NCBI GenBank assembly: GCA_001579985.1 | Contig: LRSR01011236.1 | Location: 1 to 27,190 of the forward strand | Reading direction: 5' to 3' | DNA from: Hypsibius dujardini | Lineage: Eukaryota > Tardigrada > Eutardigrada > Parachela > Hypsibiidae | DNA length: 27,190 nucleotides | In this document: piece by piece, positions 9,638 through 18,815 of the stretch | Numbering within the stretch: position 1 is the stretch's first letter | How the letters are laid out: every line of letters begins with the position of its first letter | Notes under the pieces: generated by a model | The model's input: only the letters and a program-made list of their open reading frames with translations | Told to the model about the DNA's origin: nothing | The model's database searches: none | Made by a program: the position numbers and the translations under genes

Positions 9638-12600
9638 CTACTCATGATTATGAAAAAAGTTGCCGAAAAAATTCTTAATGGCATTTGTGTACTGTTTCTT
9701 CTCTTTTCCGCCTCGTGACTGGTCATACACGAATACCATGTCTGCAACTGAGTGCGTCTTGGACGACTGTTTACGCGCCTTGAAGGACCTTTCGCGATAT
9801 GCGAGTTTTTCCGCCTCCTCCGCCGTCCGCAGAGAATCTCTGATCGCCTTTCCGTTGAGCGGGAGGTTGGACAAACGTGCCAGCGTCTCCTGCATGTCTC
9901 CCGTGGTAACATCACTCCGCTCACCCTTATCCAGGGCACATTTGATGATCTTCAGCTCAGCCGCGTAAATCTCGCGATTCCTTTGTAGACCCTCCAACAT
10001 GGCCGGACTACCGTCCTGGCTGACTTTTTCCTCTTCTAACGCAATCAGGTGGTCCATATAGCGAGCGAGTGCGTCGTTGTACGGTGTGATGGCGTTCATT
10101 TTCAGGTAGACTGCAAACTTTGCGGCCGCTACATTGATGACACCCTGTTCATCCTCCAATTGCCGCTTCCGCTGACGGCACTCACCCACAATACGCTGAA
10201 TCGTCTGGATCTTGGTTTCGTTTGCCGCTAGGCTGGCTTCCACGTCGCTGCTCTTGACGTCAATCACCTTTTCCGTCACGCTATACGTCATGTGCATATG
10301 GTAGGTCCAAGGGCAATGGCAGATTGAGCAGTTGCCACCGCTTCCGCTCTTAATGCATCGGCATTTTTGAATGATGGCACTACCGAGTTCATTGGAGGCC
10401 AGGTTGCGCACTCCGCAATTGTCGTGGCACACCTGGCTGTAAATGGTTCGGGTAATCTTAGCGCTGTTGCGGTCGGTGTAGATATCCATTGTTTTCGTGC
10501 ACTTCGGCGACGCGCAGACAGTTTGGGGCTTCTTCAGATTCACCTGCTCCAACGTCACACCTTGAGATGGCAAAAACAAAGCTAAATTTAGTAACTAATA
10601 TCACGTATTAAAGATTTTCAGTGTTCTTTCCTTTAGGAACTAATAAGTTTAACCTGAATGTAATCTAACTTAACTGACTGGTTATATTTTTAGTTTTCCA
10701 GTTAAGTTGTTAGAATTTGAAACTTTCAGGTCAGGTGTTCAGTCAGATAAAAAATAAAGCCAAGAAATTAGTTACTAAATGTTTTAGTTTAGTTTTTGTT
10801 TAATTTGTTTAGTAACAAAAATTAGCTAACCCATTAGTTCTTTAAGCCAACTCAATAATTAGCTACATATAATTTCAAACTAATTTCTTTCAGTAACTAA
10901 AAGTATTGGTCAACTGTCAATCTAAATAAGTTGACTCAATTTAGCATTTGGTTTTTTCTAGTTAACTAGATTAGGAAATGTCTAGTAAATGACAGTTTTT
11001 CAGTAATTTCGTATTTTAATCAGGTAGGAAGAAGACAGCCAAGAAATTATTTTCTAAACATTTTATTTTTTTTTTTAATTTATTTTTCTGAATTAGTTGA
11101 GTTTGCCATCTACAGCCCCACCTGGCACGTAAAGGTTTTTCCTTAAGTTGGACGACACATTGGTTGTGTTGCGCAGTTCCTGCTCGCGGTCATCCAACAC
11201 TGCGATATTGGTCTGGATGTTCTTAGAGATATCGGCCAGTGGCCTCGTTAGGAGGATGATTGTCTGCCGGGTATGGTTCAAGGACACGGTCATGTTGGTT
11301 TTATGCGGTTTCAACGCGCCGATGTGCGTCAATAGCCTGCCTGTTTCCTGCACGGCTTTCTGCCAACTGGCTGCGTAGTTTAACCGCTCGGTTTCATTAA
11401 AGGCAATCCCGTTCTTGACCGCAGCTAAGAAGCGGAATGCCTCATTGTCCATGCAGTACACCGTGTCCTTAGCCAGTTCAATGACCTTCGAACTGTCAGC
11501 AGCGTACTCCGTGTTGGACTTGAGCAAGCTCCTCAGTGTAGCGAAGGAATCTCCGGGACGGTAGAAGGTAGAGCGAGCATTGGTGAAACAGAAGACAATA
11601 TTTTCAGCAGCGTCGCGATGAAGATGCGCCAAGAGTTCCTTGATGCAAAACTCAAACACAAGGGTCATTCGCGCTTCGTTTGGCTTGATGAGAATGCAGA
11701 TACCATGGATCTCATCGTGGTAGGAGAGGTGCTTGATGATATTCTCAAAGTTCTTCTTATCCTGCTCGATGCCGCGAGTGTCACCGATACCGGGTGTGTC
11801 GATGAGGCGAACAATGACGTCATCCTTCGACAGAAACGAGTAGGACGTAGGGCACTGTGTAGCTGAACAGCCAGCCTGCATGACCTCGTTGGGGTCTTCG
11901 CCCACCCTGACCGAATGCTCAATAAAGTTCTCATCCATCAGTTGAAAAGACGACGGAATCAGACTGATTAGTTCACCCTTTTCGGCTTTGTCCAAGGTGC
12001 TGTATTGGAGGTAGTTGGCGAAGCTATTGATCCAAGTCGACTTGCCGACGCCCGTAGTCCCCAGCAGTAGAATATTAAGCTCCTTGAACGGCCTCAATCG
12101 GTCCAGTTGTAGTTTGAGTTCCGTAATAGGATAGCTCCGAAATGCAGCACCATGGGCAGGATCGTCGCAGCGATAAAGGTACTGCGTTTCGTGGCTTCTC
12201 CCGCATGAGCAGTAGAAATACGAGTCAAATCCGAATTCCAGGCTTTCTTCACATTTTCCGCAAGACCATTTTGATGCCTCGTTTTTGCACGGTCCACCCC
12301 CACCGGCGCCGGGGCATCGTAGTATTACGAACGCGCGTTTGTTTGGCTTGCGGTAACCCGACTGGATGCGCTTGGAGGTGGCAATTCGTCTGCTCAGATG
12401 CGCTGCATGGTCCTTGTACATGTTACGTGTGATGGGCCGGCCGTTCTCGTAACGATAAATGGCCAATTTCTCGGGGACGGATTGCTCCGGGAGGACATCA
12501 CAGTCAACGAAGAGGAAGGAGGGTTTATGTAGCGCCGGGTGGAATGCTGCCGGAGGGTCGTCAACTAGTGGGTAATCGTCCTAAAAGTATAGATGTTACG

Positions 12601-15515
12601 GCTCGAAATCGGAGCGGTTCGTTTCGGTTTGACGGGCAAACCGGTTTCAAAAATTTTATTCGTTTAGATTCCAAACCGGAACAAACCGGTTTGAAACCGA
12701 TTGGAGATAAACCAGGCACTAATGCCCTAACATTAAATTCGGAGAATGAAAAGTGGAAGTTTGTAGATCATTTTGAGAGAAATAATTGCTGATTCACTAG
12801 AATACATTTGGCATTTTACGTTTTTCCTCTGAAAAATGTGAATTCAAACCAGGTTTAGTAGTGTTTTTAACGAAAATTAAAACAAAAACCTGAAAATTTA
12901 CGGGAAAAGCCATAAACCAGTTTAAACCGATTTGGTTTGTTTTCGGTCAAAAATTGAAACCGGTTTGATTCGGTTCGGTTTAAAACCCAAACAAATCTGG
13001 GAAAACCGCAAACTGAACTGTTTAAACTGGCTTAACCAAACTATTAACATTTTTACCTGGAAGCTTTTGTCTCGCACCACGCTCAGAATGTAAATATCCG
13101 CCTGCCCGGCTACTGATATGCGTAAGTCGGTGGCGGAGCTTGTGAAGTTTGTTCGGTGTCTAATGGCTTCCGCATGGTCAATTTCAATCTGAAAAGGTAG
13201 TTACTCAGTGAATAAAACAGGGATACCAGGACGTCCAGTGCAATAAATTTATCCGAACCACGTTTGGTGTTACTTTGAATTCATGATCTGTGCGCCACAA
13301 CTGTAGCTTGAAGAAGCCACCTGGCGTCATTTGAAGGGCGTGGACTTCCTCCTGTCGCCATTGCCTCTGATCACCGCTACTTATGCGAGTTTCCTGAGTT
13401 GTGAAGTTGCATTGGAAACGTAGAAGTGTGTTTCCTGCACTATCCGCCAAACGAACGTCGAAACTGGAAAAATAACATTTAACCGTAAGATACAACGAGA
13501 ACAGAATTACACTCCACGAGTAATAGTTTATCTATGATAAGAGGCGTAGCGGGAGGCGCTGGGACAACTGCACCTAGAAAAATATTTCGAGGGGTTGCGG
13601 GGGGTGGGGCACTTTTAATTTTTATTGAATTCGGGAGTTACCGAGAGTGCCATCTTTTCACCAGGAAAAACAAGGGAAAACCCCTCNNNNNNNNNNNNNN
13701 NNNNNNNNNNNNNNNNNNNNNNNNNNNNNNNNNNNNNNNNNNNNNNNNNATCCGCCAACTAATTTCTCAGTTAGGAAGTACTGTGCTATATCAAACCGTT
13801 AACATAGCACGGGGTGCTCGTCCACTTGTACGGGGATTTATATAATCAAGTCTAGCATAAGTCAAAGTTTACTGTTGAAGCTACCACGTGATCGAGTAAA
13901 TTACTCTGCCGCACCCTTTACGTTTACACACCTTTTCGCATCAGGATGAGTTCGACCAAACAGCGTGATTGAATAAAGGTCGCAGATTGGCTCGATGCTA
14001 AATTTACCTTCTGCTGGAAGTTTCTGAAACGATTTGCAGTACACAACTCAGACATGGAAAAGAGCATACTTAGCATTATCGCAAACTCACCAAATTTTCC
14101 AGAAAAAGTAGGCTTTCAGCCGCTCCTCCGTCCTTCACTGCCGGAGGGTAGAGGGGTTTGTCCTTGGGTATGGTCCCCTCGTTCTCCAGAAGTTGTAGGA
14201 ACATGTATCGGTTGTGAAACCAAATCTCTTTGTCTGCTTCGTCGATGGGCTGTCGGTAATACATAACGATCCATCTCCTCTCTGAACCCATCAGGTAGCT
14301 GTCGACGGTGTGTCCGGATTGACAAATTTGCACGCCTCGCGCCAGAAGTGTTCGAACAAGATTTATCTTTTCTCTGGCTGTTCGAAAGCTATCGTGACTC
14401 AAGACATCTTTTTTATTATCCGTACTGCCTGCGTTTTTGTATTTTGCTGCAAGGGCGAAAAGACTTTCGGTACCATGCAGTCCGGACCGCACAGCCACAA
14501 GCAACAACGCTAATTCCCCCCTGAGGTCGGCTTCTTCGCGCTCCAAAGCTGCTTTCAGTTCGCACGCTTCGACGTATATTGACACGGGCAAGTAATTCTC
14601 GAAGACTTTCATGTCCGTTAGAAGGTCATGAAGGGCTTGCTTTCTGCGATGGATGTCGTCAAAAAGATCCGTAAACTGCGTTACACTGCTTAACTCCAAG
14701 CTTTGGATGAGTGGTGCGGTGTTGTTCGCAAAGGTGAAGTTTTTTTCCAGTGTGCTCAAGGGTGTCAAGAAAAACGTGACGGGTCTGCCTTTACCATCGT
14801 TAGCCCGTTGAACTAGCGACGGCATTTTTTGGGCCAAATTTAATGCGTCCTCTATCGTCTGTGGGACGTTGTCGTCACTGACGATGTCGCCATAAATTTT
14901 CACCGACAGGCTTTTATTCCTTAGGATGTCTGATTCTCTCGCGGTTGTAGAACCCTGACCTCCAACAGCAGCTAGATTGGAAAACACTTTTTGCAGTTCG
15001 GCCTGTAGAGTCCCAGCGATGTCGGATTTCCGGTCGTTGTCGTCGTTGGCATAGTCGACCACCACTTGCAGATTGGCACCCCATTGGATTTCCGTTACAG
15101 CGTGAGTTGCACCGCCGTCGTCAAAGTCACTATTCACCAGGCCCTTCATTTCTTGTGCGAGCAAATTGATTTTCTCTCGCTTTGTCGTGATTTTGTAGAG
15201 TAGTGTGCTGCGAACACTTCGAGCACTTTTCTTCTCGTCTCGGAGGTACTTCCCGGAGCCTTCCAGCGAGAGCAAACCGCCCAGGAAACTCGCTTTTAGG
15301 GAGGCCGTCAGGTCGAGATGGCACAGCTTGTCACTGTAACTGTCGTCCAGACTGAACGTGACGTCACTGAATGGGTCGTCCATGACGATAATGCCTTCTT
15401 TTGGGACGCCTCGAAGGAGCGAAACGCCAGTGAATTTGTCGGTCTTGGCATTGTACAGGTCACCAAGGCAGGCCATCCTTCCCAGGGCCGCAGCTGGCAT
15501 AATGTCCTCCCCCAT
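9638..15515 (-). CDS. SNTX-like / galectin / AIG1-type GTPase fusion protein
   Basis: Six exons, read 15515-14091, 14023-13932, 13463-13274, 13188-13057, 12580-11122 and 10560-9638, join without a phase error into 1406 codons. Domains are as follows. Residues 1-475 are the N-terminal region shared by the stonustoxin (SNTX) family (early ALGRMACLGDLY block), which has many non-venom animal members. Residues 476-613 are a complete galectin fold: GRTHPDAK, W541-RQEE, and HEFK-IEIDHAEAIRHR. Residues about 700-755 are a Cys-rich segment with WSCGKC and CSCG. The GTPase follows, with P-loop GTTGVGKST (787-795) and DTPGIGDT (874-881); the NKxD/TKxD-like position reads FTNARS. Residues about 1115-1189 form a Cys/His cluster ending CSICHC..HMH, followed by a helical, charged, probably coiled-coil tail. 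There is no signal peptide, so it is probably cytosolic. AIG1/GIMAP GTPases act in immunity and membrane dynamics; a defence role here is inference. The start at 15515 is chosen because it follows an acceptor (15527) and matches the family N-terminus, implying a 5' UTR intron. Nothing shows toxicity. Confidence 0.85.
10575..11075. repeat. AT-rich repeat-like filling of the last SNTX-gene intron
   Basis: The 561-bp intron (10561-11121) is packed with degenerate AGTTA/TAACT words on both strands. A short direct repeat, AGCCAAGAAATTA followed by TTCTAAA- or ACTAAATG-like sequence, occurs near 10763 and 11038. A similar texture occurs in intron 1 of the two-Kazal gene (about 6745-6950). It may be a decayed inverted-repeat element, but no clear ends are visible. 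Confidence 0.4.
12609..13030. repeat. Fold-back repeat rich in AAACCGGTTT within an intron
   Basis: The intron between the galectin and GTPase exons (12581-13056) contains two imperfect inverted arms, about 12609-12715 and 12905-13030. They are built around AAACCGGTTTGAAACCG and its complement, with an AT-rich centre. It looks like an old inverted-repeat transposable element. The surrounding splice sites stay intact. Confidence 0.65.
13687..13749. other. Assembly gap (63 Ns)
   Basis: The run of N lies inside the intron between galectin exons one and two (13464-13931). Flanking sequence is low-complexity and G-rich (GGGGTTGCGGGGGGTGGGGC just left), which probably caused the gap. No coding sequence of the modelled gene appears to be lost, since the flanking exons already join in phase. 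Confidence 0.95.
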
Positions 15516-15560
15516 CGTGTCGGGTTCTGCAAGGCAAGAACATGTCTCACTTCGCATATA

Positions 15561-16328
15561 CAGGATCCACGACAAACATTTACTCAACTTTGAGGGGTTA
15601 CCGTAAAACCCGCGTGACTGGTTCCAATGCCGTGACTGGTTGGAATGTTCATAATTAACAAAAATATCCTAGATAGAGTTCAGGTCATGTTTCAAATCAA
15701 TAGATTACTAAAAATTTTGATGGGGAGCTTCTGGGGCTCCCCAAATGAAAAGTGTAACTTTTAACCATTGTGTAGATTGATTGTTAATTGAATTGACATG
15801 ACGTTTTGGCATCTCACAAGCCAAGAATGCAACGCCGACCCACCAAGCAAGCAAATGTAGTGTATAAGTGGAAATAAGTGCATGATTCTTTTGGTCAAAG
15901 CCGGAAGTGAATGGGAGAGTCGTCGCATCAATTGATTCCAACACTTATATGGGACAGCCAACTGGTTGGACGGCAAATGTTTTTTTAAAAAGCTGATAGT
16001 TCCATGAGGAAGCGAAGATACATAGTTTCGCAGAGTAATTTAATATATACACAAGATGTATTAAGCAATTTTTCTGTGAAATGTGACTGAAAAATATATA
16101 TCCTTGAAAACAACAACCAGATTATGGCCGAACTTGGCGGGCTAAAAATTACCAACTTTACAAAATAAATCTGAGGCTAACAATTTGATTGAACTTTTTA
16201 AAAGTCAGATTTGTACAAAAAAAATCAACTCACCTAGACACTTGTTTTTGAAAGAATTTAATGGTTTTGAGCAACGGTACAATTTTGAGACAAGTTCAAA
16301 GTTGAGTAAACGTTCATGGTGGACCATG
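15561..16328 (-). mobile_element. MITE copy B (TA-flanked, Tc1/mariner-like)
   Basis: This 768-bp element is homologous to 8614-9364 but inverted. TA flanks it at 15559-15560 and 16329-16330. Its left terminal repeat starts CAGGATCCACGAC and the right one, read inward, CATGGTCCACCATG; both continue to ACTCAACTTTGA. Its left edge lies about 30 bp upstream of the splice acceptor before the SNTX-gene start codon, inside the presumed 5' UTR intron. Confidence 0.85.
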
Positions 16329-16570
16329 TAAATAAACAAGCTGATTACTTTTAGACTTACCGAAGTTTTGTCAAATGGATTGGAAGGTGTGGGAAGGCAA
16401 ATTAGGTGTAGGAGTAGACCTTGCACTGCGACTACCGTAACTCAGAGAAAAGTAAAAATAGTTTTATGGCAAATCAAACTGCAGCCGAAACTCAACCAAT
16501 CATGCCAGAGTGAACACTCCATATTTATATTGCGGCAAAGGATACATAGTTCATTGTTTGGGGCACGGCT

Positions 16571-16801
16571 CTAGTAGGCCATCCAAATATCATAGATTAT
16601 TTGCTTGGGTTGATATTTTGATTGCAAATCCGCGCATTGGTTGTACAAACTATGCAGTGACCGATAGGACGTTAGCTGCTCCCGCACCGACGAAATGTAG
16701 TTATCAAAGAACTCTCCCACCTCCTGCCGATAGAACTGGTGAATCAGAATTCTTAGTGAGGGGAGTGACCTGGACAAACTTCTAATATGATCCTTCTGCA
16801 C
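16571..16801 (-). pseudogene. Possible COP9-subunit-1 (PCI family)-like fragment
   Basis: The minus strand is open over about 76 codons with a helical pattern (LRILIHQFYRQ, then EQLTSYRSLHSLYNQC). The spacing and residues recall the region of CSN1, a scaffold subunit of the COP9 signalosome, just before its PCI domain (P-x-LR..I..FY, later LY-Q). No flanking CSN1 exons were found, the frame ends after WMAY, and there is no ATG start. It may be one diverged exon, a decayed retrocopy or chance. The family call rests on remembered pattern only. Confidence 0.25.
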
Positions 16802-18383
16802 ATTGCTGTTCAGTCCCGTGCTTCATGTAGCTCAACTGTTGTTGCGCAGGTGTGGCGCCGGGGATTCGATAATCAAACACTGCACAGTCGTTGACCTGTT
16901 TCGGGAAAATCAGGGACTAATCTCATGTTTGGGGGGGGGGGGGACTCTGAGTCATGCAGATGCACCGATCGGCAAAGAACGCATTAGGGGCGACAGCATC
17001 AATTTTTTTCTCTTAAACTCACAAGTTCCGGAGTATTCTAATAAAAAGAAAAATTAGAGGCGGTCGGTACAAAAACAATGAAATTAAAGCCCCTAAACGG
17101 ATCTTGTATAGAATCCTAGGTACAGCACACACATACAGATATGGTCTTGTCCGGTCTGATTTTACTCGTGGCTCCCTCTACAAGACTAATCCATCATCCA
17201 GCCAGGTGTTGCAGTAACGGCTTGATCCTTGTTTTGAATAACCACACAAGGGTTTGGGTTTGGATAAGTGAATAATTATTTTCCTATATCAGAGGAAAAA
17301 TGGACATGCGCCCTTTGACCCTCAACGGTGAAAATGGCTCTGAGGAAAGCCCAGAGCTCTACGCATTTAGGGTAAGAGTGGTTCGTGCTAATCGTTTGTT
17401 TGCTATGCATATAGACTATTTTCTATCGTTTGGTCTGCAAAACTTGTTGGGCATTGTTGCTGCGTATGTGAGTTTATTACAGGGATTTATAGTTATCGAG
17501 GGATTTCCATAAATTGTGCCAAAAGGTGCTCACCGATAGACGGCGCAAAATGTAAAGACCTTATGGAGGGGATAGCACTGCAGCTCTTTACATCTGTCTG
17601 TTTTCCATTCGTTTCAGCAGGTTTTAATATTACCAATAGTTTTCATTAGCTCTTATTAACCAGTAATGTCCTGTAAAATATTTTGCTGGCCATTCTCATT
17701 TGTCAAGATTGATCATGGGTGCGCTTGATAGCTCCGCCCGCGAGCTGGTCATTGACCTTCTTTCTTGGCGTGTCGGACGGTTAAGGCAAATTTTAGCTGA
17801 CCGAGAAGAAGACGGGGAACACAGAGACTACAAACACACTGGTCGGGTGAACTCATTAATTTGGTGGGTTATATAGCTCAGATAGAGTGAACAGGGCGGA
17901 CAGCATAGACAGGATAGACAGGGTGAACTGGGTGGGCAGGGTGGGCAGGGTGGACTCGGTCGACAAGGGGCAGGGAACGCGTTGTCTCTTCCTGTCTCCC
18001 TGCTCCATCCTCTGCTTATGATTGCCTTAGGAGAGTGAAAACATGAAAAGGCTGCCACAGAATATGCAGCCCCATTAACATGTCTTGCCTGCATAACTGT
18101 GGTGCTGCATATGGAAGCTGAGATACTAAACAGTACGATGTTGTGTCGTGTGTCGTGTGTCGACTTCATAAAAAAGGCGAAATCCCTCACCTGTCCCCAA
18201 CGATGATGGGGACGTCCAACGGTATCGCAGCTTAATGCTCATATCGCATTACTCGAAGCAAACACTTTCTAAATGTCAATAGTGCCCACACCCACATAAA
18301 GCGGTTCTCATCGTCTTTTCGCGCCTTCCACCCTCATGTGTAGATTGCTAAACTACAGTACAGTTTTCAAGCAATAAACCAAC
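16802..18383. other. No gene recognised; simple repeats
   Basis: Contents seen: a run of about 14 G near 16930, and a GGGCGGACA / GGGTGGGCA-type minisatellite at about 17881-17962. There is also a triple GTGTCGT at about 18143-18162, and many short ORFs without domains. The 120-codon minus-strand frame at 17828-18190 mostly translates the minisatellite into Cys/Pro repeats and is not believed. No promoter for the ORF at 18384 was identified. Confidence 0.45.
17881..17962 (+). repeat. G-rich minisatellite
   Basis: Imperfect tandem copies of about 9-10 bp, close to GGGTGGGCA / GGATAGACA, give a strongly purine-biased top strand. Confidence 0.7.
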
Positions 18384-18815
18384 ATGTCCGACCGTCAGCC
18401 GCATTGGACGTTTAACAAGACTGCCGAGACGTTTTGTCCATCGAACCAGCCGACCTGCCCAACACCAGCGCATTCGGGTACCCCGGGTTTCGGGCGATTC
18501 GAGTCCCTCAAGAGCCATGCCATTCCAGTACTATCGAGGGTGACTTCGCTGGCGCGAACTCCCGGTGGATCGGCGCCCACGGGAGAGTACACAGCCTCCA
18601 ACTGCGGTAACCGCACGGGGGGTCTCTATCGATGTGACCTGACACCGGTGGGTCACAACGCCTTGAACCGGACGGACCTTCAGGTGCACGAGCCCAGCCG
18701 TAGCGAATTCCGTCGGGACTGGAAGCTAGACACTGTGGGCTGCATTGTCACCACGCACGCGACGGAGGTTAAAGACGGAGACACTGTCACTGTTACAAAG
18801 CCTCCTAAACCATGA
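18384..18815 (+). CDS. Hypothetical 143-aa protein, single exon
   Basis: An uninterrupted frame of 143 codons starts at ATG in a good context (CCAACATG) and ends with TGA. It is markedly more GC-rich than the surrounding AT-rich DNA, as the recognised exons here are. I recognise no domain. It has no signal peptide or membrane segment. The sequence is rich in Pro, Thr, Ser and Arg, with PGFGRF near residue 36, several Cys residues, and a charged stretch (SRSEFRRDWKLD) in the last third. Small Pro/Arg-rich proteins of this style include axonemal and sperm-microtubule factors, but that is only a resemblance. An antisense frame (18395-18616) is shorter and starts without supporting features. It might be one exon of a larger gene; no flanking exons were identified. 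Confidence 0.55.
   Translation: MSDRQPHWTFNKTAETFCPSNQPTCPTPAHSGTPGFGRFESLKSHAIPVLSRVTSLARTPGGSAPTGEYTASNCGNRTGGLYRCDLTPVGHNALNRTDLQVHEPSRSEFRRDWKLDTVGCIVTTHATEVKDGDTVTVTKPPKP

Noticed and set aside
12430-12466. Separate GTPase gene starting near 12466
   Set aside because: The codon there is TTG, not ATG, and the frame is open back to an acceptor at 12581 that joins in phase to the galectin exon.
13534-13845. ORF spanning the run of N
   Set aside because: It is open only because unknown bases are translated as X. It lies in an intron on the opposite strand.
15516-15587. Start codon at 15587 for the SNTX-like exon
   Set aside because: It lies within the terminal repeat of MITE copy B and upstream of a strong acceptor (15527-15528). 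The start at 15515 fits the family N-terminus better.
17828-18190. 120-codon Cys/Pro-rich minus-strand ORF
   Set aside because: The Cys/Pro part is the translated G-rich minisatellite. No signal peptide or domain cysteine pattern.
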